From Vibrio sp. STUT-A11 (lineage in GTDB: Bacteria > Pseudomonadota > Gammaproteobacteria > Enterobacterales > Vibrionaceae), in assembly GCF_026000435.1 (NCBI RefSeq), contig NZ_AP026763.1, forward strand, positions 1,798,001 to 1,862,000: 64,000 bases of DNA, read 5' to 3'. A program made the translations under genes and the position numbers. The notes beneath the pieces were generated by a model. That model searched no databases. It was given only the letters and a program-made list of their open reading frames with translations, and had not been told where the DNA came from. Each line of letters begins with the position of its first letter. Position 1 is the first letter of the stretch. Below, piece after piece: positions 35,155-45,400 of the stretch.

Positions 35155-35904
35155 ATGACGCAACAACAAAACTATATGATCCAGTTGAAGGACATGAACA
35201 AGTGGTACGGTGAGTTTCACGTACTGAAAAACATCAACTTAAACGTGAAAAAAGGTGAAAAGATCGTTATCTGTGGGCCTTCTGGTTCAGGAAAATCGAC
35301 CATGATTCGCTGTATTAACCGATTGGAAGAGCATCAGGCAGGTGAAATCTTCGTTTCAGGAACCGAACTGACGGAAGACTTGAAAAACATCGAAGCGGTT
35401 CGTCGTGAAGTTGGCATGTGTTTTCAGCATTTCAACCTGTTCCCTCACCTGACCGTGTTGGAAAACTGCACACTTGCTCCGATTTGGGTTAAGAAAATGC
35501 CTAAAGACGAAGCAGAAGCCATTGCGATGAAGTATCTTGAGCGCGTTAAGATCCCTGACCAAGCGGATAAATACCCGGGTCAGCTTTCAGGTGGTCAGCA
35601 ACAACGTGTGGCAATCGCTCGTTCTTTGTGCATGAATCCAAAAGTAATGTTGTTTGACGAACCAACGTCAGCACTCGACCCAGAGATGGTACGTGAGGTG
35701 CTGGATGTTATGGTGGAACTGGCAGAAGAAGGCATGACCATGTTGTGTGTAACGCACGAGATGGGTTTTGCGAAAGAAGTGGCAGACCGGGTGATCTTTA
35801 TGGATGCCGGTGAAATCATCGAAGAAAATAATCCGAAAGATTTCTTCGAGAACCCGCAATCTGATCGTACGCAAAACTTCCTATCGCAAATTTTACACCA
35901 TTAA
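35155..35904 (+). CDS. aapP: Amino-acid ABC transporter ATPase AapP
   Basis: A 249-residue ATP-binding subunit. Walker A is GPSGSGKST near residue 42, the signature LSGGQQQRVAIAR near 143, and Walker B VMLFDEPTSALDPE near 164, with the switch histidine in CVTHEMG near 200. It drives import through AapQM with AapJ as receptor. It is the last gene of the operon and is followed by a terminator. Confidence 0.95.
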   Translation: MTQQQNYMIQLKDMNKWYGEFHVLKNINLNVKKGEKIVICGPSGSGKSTMIRCINRLEEHQAGEIFVSGTELTEDLKNIEAVRREVGMCFQHFNLFPHLTVLENCTLAPIWVKKMPKDEAEAIAMKYLERVKIPDQADKYPGQLSGGQQQRVAIARSLCMNPKVMLFDEPTSALDPEMVREVLDVMVELAEEGMTMLCVTHEMGFAKEVADRVIFMDAGEIIEENNPKDFFENPQSDRTQNFLSQILHH

Positions 35905-35925
35905 TATTTTGCGCTAGAGACACTC

Positions 35926-35963
35926 AAAAAAGGCACTGATTTCAATAGGAACGGTGCCTTTTT
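35926..35963 (+). terminator. Terminator of aapQMP
   Basis: AAAAAGGCAC and GTGCCTTTTT arms with a long loop and a T run (35958-35963), about 20 bases after the aapP stop. Confidence 0.82.
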
Positions 35964-36156
35964 CAATTCGTAGTCAGTTATGGTAACGTAGTCGAGTTTG
36001 CTATTTCTGGCAGTAATATTGTGTTACAAGTTCTCGCATACATAACGCCTTATTTCTATTATTATTTTGTCATAGCGATACATGGTTAGGGCTTGATTTT
36101 TTGAACTTTCAACCCCATAAATGTACTTAAAAGAAAGTCTCTTATCGAGGAAGAAT

Positions 36157-36819
36157 ATGAACAGTCCAATGTTTACCCGCACTTCTACACAAGAAAGTGC
36201 TCTGCAAACCAACAAAGTATTGCGTAATACTTACGCCCTACTTTCAATGACTCTATTGTGGTCAGCCGTTGTTGCTGGCGTATCGATGGCGTATAACCTA
36301 CCACGCCCAGGTCTTATCCTGATGCTGGTTGGTTTCTATGGCCTTCTTTTCCTAACAGAGAAAAACCGCAACAACAGCCTTGGTCTGGTGTTCACATTCC
36401 TGTTCACAGGTTTCCTTGGTTACACAATTGGTCCAATCCTAAACATGTACATCGGTGCAGGTATGGGTGATGTGGTGCTTACCGCTTTGGGTGGTACAGC
36501 GCTATCGTTTATGGCGGCGTCAGCATACGCATTAACCACTAGACGTGACCTATCTATGATGGGCGGTCTGATGTTGTCTCTGTTTGTTGTACTTGTCGTC
36601 GGTATGATCGCGAGCATCTTCATTCAATCAACGATTCTGCATCTTGCAATGAGCAGCTTGTTCATCGTTTTCTCAACCATGGCGATTCTGATGACCACTC
36701 AAGGCATCATCCGTGGCGGTGAAACAAACTACATCTCTGCAACAGTTACGCTGTACGTATCAATCTACAACATCTTCATCAGCCTACTAAGCATTCTAGG
36801 CATCATGAACGACGACTAA
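36157..36819 (+). CDS. yccA: FtsH modulator YccA (Bax inhibitor-1 family)
   Basis: A 220-residue protein with seven predicted membrane helices. It carries the BI-1 family C-terminal pattern (YVSIYNIFISLLSILGIMNDD) and starts MNSPMFTRTSTQESALQTNKVLRNTY, like YccA. YccA is an inner-membrane substrate and modulator of the FtsH protease. The ATG at 36157 has a GAGGAAG site; an in-frame start 12 codons upstream is less likely. It belongs to the yccA-tusE-yccX-rlmI neighbourhood shared with E. coli. Confidence 0.93.
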   Translation: MNSPMFTRTSTQESALQTNKVLRNTYALLSMTLLWSAVVAGVSMAYNLPRPGLILMLVGFYGLLFLTEKNRNNSLGLVFTFLFTGFLGYTIGPILNMYIGAGMGDVVLTALGGTALSFMAASAYALTTRRDLSMMGGLMLSLFVVLVVGMIASIFIQSTILHLAMSSLFIVFSTMAILMTTQGIIRGGETNYISATVTLYVSIYNIFISLLSILGIMNDD

Positions 36820-37333
36820 TCCGTCAGATTGAATAGAGCTCAAAAGCCCGAAGGTTAACCCCTTCGGGCTTTTTGTTTGCTCACAGCTTGCTATTGCACC
36901 TGCACTATTTTTCATACCAACATAAGTAAGAAAGTGGTCATACTTAATGATAGAGAACCAGAAAACAGGCATCGAACACAAACACGCATGAACCCATCCA
37001 TGGGGCTTCGATTTGCCATCCATGGCAAATAGAGTTTGTTTATCGTGCCCTGTTCCATGACGGGTTAATTTTCCGGATTGGTATTACTCACCCAACCTCA
37101 ACAAAAAACAGCCATTATTGCATATCCATGCAAATCTCTTTGTTTGCCCTACGAAGATTTTCTAACACAGTGAATGAATAGCTAAATTTCTGAATAAACA
37201 AATAAAAACAACCTACGTCATAATTTGGTTGCTTTTACTCCGCTTGAACGCATGGTGAGATTATTTAGTTGAGAAGTTCCACACCTGTACGCTAATCTAT
37301 AAACATCAAAGATTACTTAACGGATAGAAGGTT
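36820..37333. other. Intergenic region yccA-tusE with twin palindromes
   Basis: About 510 bases. After the yccA terminator come two palindromes, CCCATCCATGGG (36992-37003) and TTTGCCATCCATGGCAAA (37012-37029), both built on ATCCATGG. The right part should carry the tusE promoter. No coding sequence was supported. The palindromes may be a dispersed extragenic element. Confidence 0.5.
36841..36873 (+). terminator. Terminator of yccA
   Basis: AAAAGCCCGAAGG pairs with CCTTCGGGCTTTT around a 6-base loop, followed by T residues. It is a very strong hairpin just after the stop. Confidence 0.92.
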
Positions 37334-37663
37334 ATGTTCGTTTATAACGGCAAAGAAATTGAAACCGATGCTCAGGGTTACTTGTTGGACCATACTCAAT
37401 GGGAAGAAGGTATGATTGAGTTATTGGCAGAAGAAGAAGGCATTGAGCTAACCGACGCGCACTTAGAAGTCGTCCACTTTGTTCGCGACTTTTATGAAGA
37501 GTTCAACACCTCCCCAGCAGTAAGAATGTTGGTTAAGGCGATGGAAAAAGCGCACGGGCCAGAAAAAGGCAACAGCAAATACCTGTTTAAGCTATTCAAA
37601 AAAGGCCCTGCAAAACAAGCGACCAAACTGGCTGGACTCCCGAAACCAGCGAAATGCCTTTAA
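37334..37663 (+). CDS. tusE: Sulfur-relay protein TusE
   Basis: A 109-residue DsrC-family protein. The reactive cysteine is the penultimate residue (Cys108, ending KPAKCL), preceded by the helix EEFNTSPAVRMLVKAM. TusE takes sulfur from TusBCD and hands it to MnmA for 2-thiolation of wobble uridine in tRNAs. Its stop codon directly abuts that of the convergent yccX, with no base between. Confidence 0.95.
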   Translation: MFVYNGKEIETDAQGYLLDHTQWEEGMIELLAEEEGIELTDAHLEVVHFVRDFYEEFNTSPAVRMLVKAMEKAHGPEKGNSKYLFKLFKKGPAKQATKLAGLPKPAKCL

Positions 37664-37936
37664 TCATAAAATTTTGAAGCCGCGGTATGGTTTATAAGAC
37701 GCGTTCTCATGCGATACGCTTTCGACAGTTGCCGTCCGTGGCCCCTCTTTCAACCACTCAGTAAACTCATCAATTTGCGTCTCAGTGCCGCAGGCAACCA
37801 CTTCTACATCACCATTGTTTAGATTTTTAGCGTAGCCAGTCAAACCTAGCTTCAACCCCTGATGTGAGGTTTGATACCGAAACCCAACCCCTTGAACAAG
37901 ACCTTTTACTACATACTTTTCACACTTTAGATTCAT
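37664..37936 (-). CDS. yccX: Acylphosphatase
   Basis: A 90-residue acylphosphatase that hydrolyses the carboxyl-phosphate bond of acyl phosphates. The catalytic pair is Arg20 in VQGVGFRY and Asn38 in AKNLNNGDVEV. The C terminus ends with a YKPYRGFKIL-type strand. It is convergent with tusE with no gap, and divergent from rlmI. The same four-gene neighbourhood occurs in E. coli. Confidence 0.95.
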   Translation of the reverse strand: MNLKCEKYVVKGLVQGVGFRYQTSHQGLKLGLTGYAKNLNNGDVEVVACGTETQIDEFTEWLKEGPRTATVESVSHENASYKPYRGFKIL

Positions 37937-38211
37937 CGTTATTTCGCTTCTTATAATGGTTATTGCAGACCCATCGAGCCTTCAATAAGCGTAGCGGGTT
38001 CTAAATCAATTATGGAAGAAAATCCGACAGGCGGGATTGATAAGTCTCTCATTCACCTAAATTTCAAATAAAGTGGGCTTGATTTTAAGTAACAAACCCA
38101 AGCGTGACGCCGTAACTCTCAATAAAACCAACTGATTCCCAATGGTTATTGCTTTTGCCAGCAACATCCCGGACAATACGCCCCTTTCAAAATTCAACAA
38201 GAGCTAAAGAA

Positions 38212-39405
38212 ATGACAGCTGCTATCTATTTGGTTAAAGGTCGTGAGAAATCGGTTAAGCGTAAGCACCCATGGATCTTCTCTCGAGGCATCAATAAAGT
38301 TGAGGGCGAACCCGTTCTTGGCGAAACGGTTGATGTATTCACTCACGACGGAAAATGGTTAGCAAAAGCAGCGTATTCGCCGGAATCTCAAATCCGTGCT
38401 CGTATTTGGAGCTTTGAAAAACAAGACATCAACAAAGCGTTTTTCGTCAAACGTTTTAAAGATGCACAGCTTCTACGTGAAGATGTGATTGATCGTGATG
38501 AGCTAACCGGCTACCGCTTAATCGCGGCTGAGTCTGATGGCTTACCAGGCGTCACTATTGACCGTTACCAGAACTTCTTCGTCTGTCAGTTATTAAGTGC
38601 TGGCGCTGAGTACAATAAACAGGCAATCGTAGACGCGCTTGTTGAATGTTTCCCTGACTGTAACGTTTACGAGCGGTCTGACGTTGCCGTGCGTAAAAAA
38701 GAAGGCTTGAAAGAAACGACAGGCGTTTTACACGGTGAAGAGCCACCAAAATCGGTGGTAATCGAAGAGAACGGCGTCAAAATCAGTGTGGATATCATTG
38801 GTGGTCACAAAACGGGTTTCTACCTGGACCAACGCGACAGTCGTCAGCAAGCGATGAAATACATGAAGGATAAAGAAGTCCTAAACTGCTTCTCTTACAC
38901 TGGCGGCTTTGGTCTTTATGCACTTAAAGGTGGAGCAAAGCGTGTTATCAATGCGGACGTTTCTCAGCCAGCTCTGGACACGGCAAAATTTAACGCCGAA
39001 CTGAACGAGTTCGACATTTCTAAGAAGCGCGCTGTTTTCCTCAATGCAGACGTGTTTAAGTTGCTGCGTGAGTACCGCGATCAAGGTACTAAATTTGATG
39101 TGGTGATTATGGACCCACCAAAGTTCGCCGAGAGCAAAGCGCAACTTAATGGTGCATGTCGCGGTTATAAAGACATCAACATGCTAGCGATGCAAATCCT
39201 AAAGCCTGGTGGCACTCTGCTTACTTACTCTTGCTCTGGCTTAATGGACCAAGTCCTATTCCAAAAAATCATCGCGGATGCGGCAGTTGATGCGAATCGC
39301 CAAGTTAAGTTTGTTGAGCGTTTTGAACAAGCGGCAGACCACCCAACTGACACGGCCTACCCAGAAGGTTTCTATCTGAAAGGCTTCGCTTGTAAGGTGC
39401 TTTAG
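38212..39405 (+). CDS. rlmI: 23S rRNA (cytosine-1962-C5)-methyltransferase RlmI
   Basis: A 397-residue SAM-dependent methyltransferase acting on 23S rRNA. The N-terminal PUA domain (VKGREKSVKRKHPWIFSRGI) is followed by an EEVS-like domain and a Rossmann domain with KTGFYLDQRDSR near 206, NCFSYTGGFGLYALKGGA near 226 and catalytic DPPKFAESK near 304. The catalytic cysteine is probably that in TYSCSGLMD near 345. The start is the ATG at 38212 (MTAAIYLVKG); 21 upstream in-frame codons are unconserved. A shared terminator separates it from the convergent adhesin gene. Confidence 0.95.
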   Translation: MTAAIYLVKGREKSVKRKHPWIFSRGINKVEGEPVLGETVDVFTHDGKWLAKAAYSPESQIRARIWSFEKQDINKAFFVKRFKDAQLLREDVIDRDELTGYRLIAAESDGLPGVTIDRYQNFFVCQLLSAGAEYNKQAIVDALVECFPDCNVYERSDVAVRKKEGLKETTGVLHGEEPPKSVVIEENGVKISVDIIGGHKTGFYLDQRDSRQQAMKYMKDKEVLNCFSYTGGFGLYALKGGAKRVINADVSQPALDTAKFNAELNEFDISKKRAVFLNADVFKLLREYRDQGTKFDVVIMDPPKFAESKAQLNGACRGYKDINMLAMQILKPGGTLLTYSCSGLMDQVLFQKIIADAAVDANRQVKFVERFEQAADHPTDTAYPEGFYLKGFACKVL

Positions 39406-39424
39406 ACCTCATTCAAATATCAAA

Positions 39425-39453
39425 TAAAAAACGGAGCTCTCGCTCCGTTTTTT
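39425..39453. terminator. Bidirectional terminator between rlmI and adhesin
   Basis: AAAAAACGGAGC and GCTCCGTTTTTT arms around a 4-base TCTC loop. It should stop both convergent transcripts. Confidence 0.93.
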
Positions 39454-39468
39454 AAAACTTAACTCCAT

Positions 39469-42400
39469 CTACTCTCTGAACTGCTCGAGATTACTAATCA
39501 AGCTATTTGCGATATCTGCAGCAGATGCGCCATCAAAATTGACCTCTAATTGCTGCCCACCTTTGTTGATAGTCAGTGTAGAGTTTCCGTTTAGCTCAGT
39601 TACGGAGAGCGTAACATCATCAACTTGGCCATTGTAATCACCCGATTCGAAATCATCCAAAAGTGTGGAGATATCAGAGCCGGACATGTCATCAAACAGA
39701 TCTCTGAACTCGAGTTTATCGCCTTCAGCAGCGTTAAAGTCCGTGACCTCATCGACAGCAGTCTCCATTTGAGTCCATACAAAAACATCGCTGTCTGCTC
39801 CGCCAGTGAGAATATCAGAGCCAAGGCCACCAACAATGATATCATCGCCTGCATCTCCAGATAGCGTATCGTCTCCTGCTCCACCGAGTAATATGTCAGC
39901 ATTTGCAGTACCGACGAGTACATCATCAGAATCACTACCGACACCTGTGGCATTACCCGTACTCGCCGTAATTGACACGTTAAGCGCACCGATATCGAAA
40001 TCACCATTCGATGATTCAGTTCGATAAGAGATTCGCACACTATCCCCATCATCTAGGTTGTTAGACGGGACGAACACAATTTGGTTATCGACTATCAAAA
40101 CCTGTCCTTGACTTGGGTCGACCACTGCGTCAGCAAGCATTAATGTCTCACCATTACCGCCACTCGTATCATTGGATAATACGTCAACAAGAACTGGAGT
40201 TCCTTCAGGCGTAGACGCGATATCATCAATTGCCTGAACAGAGTTCGGTTCGAGCTCAAACGTGACGGTTTCTGCCACTTTATCCCCATCTAAATCGGTT
40301 AACACATAATCAAAATCAAACTGTGTTTCGGTTGTGATAGAAGAGGCAAAGAACGTATATTCACCGGTGTTGAGATCAAGAACCAAAGAGTTTTTCTCAT
40401 CCATGACAAATGTTACGCGATTCTCAACATTGTCGACTATCGTGGTGACACCAGTACTGTTTGAGGAGTCATCTACGGTAATCGTCGTACCATCAAATGT
40501 AACTGTGATACCAGTAGAGCCTCCATAGTTAACCGAAGCCACATAACCACCATCCGCGCCAAATAATGACGAACTAGCACCGACCGCATCGGTGCCTAGC
40601 ACACCAGTGATTGGAGCGACAATCGATTGGATCAGTACCGCAGGCAAGGTACTAATATCCTCTACAACAACAGGGTCTATTTGTTTTCCTACCTCTCTGG
40701 TGGCATCGTAAGCGACGGGTTCCAAGTATTCGGTAGATGTGCCAGTACCAACGCCATACGCCAGTGCTGTTACATCATGTTTTTCGAGCTGTGATTCCCA
40801 CTCTCCTTGTTCCACTGAGTTAATTTGTCCAGTACTTGGGTTAGGCGCACCATCAGATAAGAAATAGCTGACATTATTGGCGTTTTCAATCACCTCAGCA
40901 TTCCCCCAGATTGCATCGTCCCCAGCCAAACGTACTGCATCATCGTAGTCAGTATTGCCGTCAGCAGTTAAACCGTTAATCAGTGCTATAGCTTGATCAA
41001 TGTCCATCCATATCGAGGCCAAATCATTTGGTAACGAATTATCTGCCGATAAAATGCCGTTTTCTGTGAGTATATTGGCGTTACTATCAAAGAGCGTGAT
41101 TTGCACTTTGGTTTCACCAAGTAGTTGATATTCAAGTAACAAGGCAATCGCAGCACTTTTCAGTACATCTAGCCGTGAAGTCTCGACATTATTATAAGAA
41201 CCCGTGACAGAATCTCGGTTCATTGAGCCGGATACGTCTAGCACAAGCTGTACATTTGTCCCGTTGGTTTGCGTTGCGTTGACATTTTCAACCACGGCTT
41301 CTGCATAAGGTGAGTCATCTTCAATAACGATGTTGAGGCTTTCAGTTGTGGTTGTTTGACCATCACTAACGGAAATACCCAGATCGAAGCTGATGATGTC
41401 TTCCTGATCATTTTGCGGATGATCCAGTGGTTTATGCAAAGTTACGGTGTAATCCCATGTACCTTGCCCGGAGTTTGATGGTTCAGTTAACACAACGGTA
41501 GCAACAACATCCGATGCTTCTGGCCCTGTTGAACCCGTAAGCGTTTGTGTACTGTTATCCCATACCCAACTCACCACTTCTCCTCCTGAGGTAAGCGTGC
41601 TTGGGGCAGAAAGAACAACGGAGACGTCGGCCGTATCTGGATCTGCAACAGTAAATGAACCGGTAAAGCTAGCTGAATTTGTCGTATCAGTGGCTGGAAC
41701 CGTATTCGGTTTATTATCAGGGTTAGCGAACGAAAGCCCTTCTTCTGAAACAACCGCATTAATAATATTAGAAATCGAAGGCGGAGTATCGTCGTCCACA
41801 ATCGTTGTCGCCGCAGAATCGTCGCCTTGCACTGGCTCTATGCCTTCCACACTCACACTGAATTCTTCCGGACCTTCGTAGACCTCATCCGGCTCAGTTT
41901 GAATACGCAGCGCTAAGTCCGTCTGATTCGCATAAATGGTCACCACACCATCAGGCGGAACCACTTTCCAGCTGTTATCCTGCACGTCCAAGTATTCAAG
42001 GTTGCCTAAATCATCCGCTTCGGTGTCGACATGATTAAGTTGAAGCTTCACTTGCACATCAACGTCTGATTTGTGGCTCAGCGTCACCGTAAACTCGGCA
42101 ATGTTACCTTCATCCACAAGATCATCACCTTCAATCGAGACCGTTGGACGGTCATCATCGATTAAAGTGCCATCATCCACAATCGTTGTCGCCGCAGAAT
42201 CGTCGCCTTGTACTGGCTCTATGCCTTCCACACTCACACTGAATTCTTCCGGACCTTCGTAGACCTCATCCGGCTCAGTTTGGATACGCAGCGCTAAGTC
42301 CGTCTGATTCGCATAAATGGTCACCACACCATCAGGCGGAATCACTTTCCAGCTGTTATCCTGCACGTCCAAGTATTCAAGGTTGCCTAAATCATCCGCT

Positions 42401-45400
42401 TCGGTGTCGACATGATTAAGTTGAAGCTTCACTTGCACATCAACGTCTGATTTGTGGCTCAGCGTCACCGTAAACTCGGCAATGTTACCTTCATCCACAA
42501 GATCATCACCTTCAATCGAGACCGTTGGACGGTCATCATCGATTAAAGTGCCATCATCCACAATCGTTGTCGCCGCAGAATCGTCGCCTTGTACTGGCTC
42601 TATGCCTTCCACACTCACACTGAATTCTTCCGGACCTTCGTAGACCTCATCCGGCTCAGTTTGGATACGCAGCGCTAAGTCCGTCTGATTCGCATAAATG
42701 GTCACCACACCATCAGGCGGAACCACTTTCCAGCTGTTATCCTGCACGTCCAAGTATTCAAGGTTGCCTAAGTCATCGGCTTCGGTGTCTATGTGCTCCA
42801 GCGTAAGCTTAACTTGCACATCGTCTTCCGACTCATGGCTCAACGTTACCGTAAACTCGGCGACATTACCTTCATCCACTATACCGCCGCCCTCAATCGA
42901 AACCGTTGGGCGGTCGTCATCTGTAAGGGTGCCATCGTCCACAATCGTCGCTGTCGCAGCATCTTCACCTTGCACAGGATCTAAACCGGTCACACTGACA
43001 CTGAACGCTTCTGGACCTTCGTAGACCTCATCCGGCTCAGTCTGAATACGCAGCGCTAAGTCCGTCTGATTCGCATAAATGGTCACCACACCATCAGGCG
43101 GAACCACTTTCCAGCTGTTATCAGCCACGTCTAAGTATTCAAGGTTGCCTAAGTCATCGGCTTCGGTGTCTATGTGCTCCAGCGTAAGCTTAACTTGCAC
43201 ATCGTCTTCCGACTCATGGCTCAACGTTACCGTAAACTCGGCGACATTACCTTCATCCACTATACCGCCGCCCTCAATCGAAACCGTTGGGCGGTCGTCA
43301 TCTGTAAGGGTGCCATCGTCCACAATCGTCGCTGTCGCAGCATCTTCACCTTGCACAGGATCTAAACCGGTCACACTGACACTGAACGCTTCTGGACCTT
43401 CGTAGACCTCATCCGGCTCAGTTTGAATACGCAGCGCTAAGTCCGTCTGATTCGCATAAATGGTCACCACACCATCAGGCGGAACCACTTTCCAGCTGTT
43501 ATCCTGCACGTCCAAGTATTCAAGGTTGCCTAAATCATCCGCTTCGGTGTCGACATGATTAAGTTGAAGCTTCACTTGCACATCAACGTCTGATTTGTGG
43601 CTCAGCGTCACCGTAAACTCGGCAATGTTACCTTCATCCACAAGATCATCACCTTCAATCGAGACCGTTGGACGGTCATCATCGATTAAAGTGCCATCAT
43701 CCACAATCGTTGTCGCCGCAGAATCGTCGCCTTGTACTGGCTCTATGCCTTCCACACTCACACTGAATTCTTCCGGACCTTCGTAGACCTCATCCGGCTC
43801 AGTTTGGATACGCAGCGCTAAGTCCGTCTGATTCGCATAAATGGTCACCACACCATCAGGCGGAACCACTTTCCAGCTGTTATCCTGCACGTCCAAGTAT
43901 TCAAGGTTGCCTAAGTCATCGGCTTCGGTGTCTACGTGCTCCAGCGTAAGCTTAACTTGCACATCGTCTTCCGACTCATGGCTCAACGTTACCGTAAACT
44001 CGGCGACATTACCTTCATCCACTATACCGCCGCCCTCAATCGAAACCGTTGGGCGGTCGTCATCTGTAAGGGTGCCATCGTCCACAATCGTCGCTGTCGC
44101 AGCATCTTCACCTTGCACAGGATCTAAACCGGTCACACTGACACTGAACGCTTCTGGACCTTCGTAGACCTCATCCGGCTCAGTCTGAATACGCAGCGCT
44201 ATTTCTGTCTCTCCTGCTCCAACGGTCACCACTCCGTCATTCGGAACAACTTTCCAGCTGTTATCAGCCACGTCTAAGTATTCAAGGTTGCCTAAGTCAT
44301 CGGCTTCGGTGTCTACGTGCTCCAGCGTAAGCTTAACTTGCACATCGTCTTCCGACTCATGGCTCAACGTTACCGTAAACTCGGCGACATTACCTTCATC
44401 CACTATACCGCCGCCCTCAATCGAAACCGTTGGGCGGTCGTCATCTGTAAGGGTTCCATCGTCCACGATGGTTGCTTGTCCCGTATCTTCACCCTGAACT
44501 GCGTCTAAACCAGTGACGGTAACGCTGAAATCTTCCGGTCCCTCGTACACATCATCAGGCGTGGTTTCAACGCGTACATCAAACTCAGTCATGCCCGCTG
44601 GCACGGTAACAATGCCATCCTCCGGTACACTCACCCAGCCTGAACCAGTGTTGTATTCCAAGGTGCCAAGATCATCCGCTTCAGTGTCTCCTGGATTTAA
44701 CGCCAGTTGCACCTGTACGGTGTCTTTCGACGCATTGCTTAGCGTCACGGTAAAAGTGGCCGTGCTGCCTTCATCAACGTTGCCCACATCGGAAATCGAC
44801 ACAATTGGTCGATCATCTAAAACAGTCGCAACGCCCGAAACCGGCGTTGATTGGTTTTCGGTAGTACCGGTCAAGGTAAAGGTTTCTGGGCCTTCATAAA
44901 CATCATTACTTAGAGTATCCAAGCTCACGGTGAATGACTGCTCTCCGATTGGGAGAGAAATGGTAAACGTGCCGTCGTCATTGACCTCAACTTCCTGAGT
45001 CGTTCCATCTGACAACGTAACGAGTACCGTTGAATTTACGTAGTCAGTGCCCTCTTCTCCAGCAGAACCGCCGACCGCGGAGCCATCGTCCAATGACAAT
45101 TCAATGTTAGTTATTTCTTCGGTTGGCTGATCTAAAGTGACTTCAAAAGTAACCTGCTCGCCTTCGTTAACGGTAGGGCTAGATATATCTTGAGCGACCA
45201 CCTTCGCTGGGGTTGGAGTATCGGTTGGTTCTGGCGTTTGAGGTTGGAAGATATCAAACAGGGTCTGAAGCTGTGTACTCGAGAATCCAGTTCCGCTTAT
45301 CCCAACTGTCTCAAAGTTAGTGCTGGCTAATGTCTCAGCGCCAGTTCGGTTAATCGCCCCAGTTGTTTGAGGGCTAGAGCCATTCGCTTCACCAGCTGCG

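Noticed and set aside
41787..44439. Regular repeats that could suggest a CRISPR array
   Set aside because: The period is 381 bases and the repeats are in-frame Calx-beta-like domains of one protein, not short direct repeats with unique spacers.
42071..44508. Series of plus-strand open frames of 63-108 codons within the adhesin
   Set aside because: They repeat at the 381-base period, are antisense to the adhesin, and have low-complexity serine/threonine-rich products.
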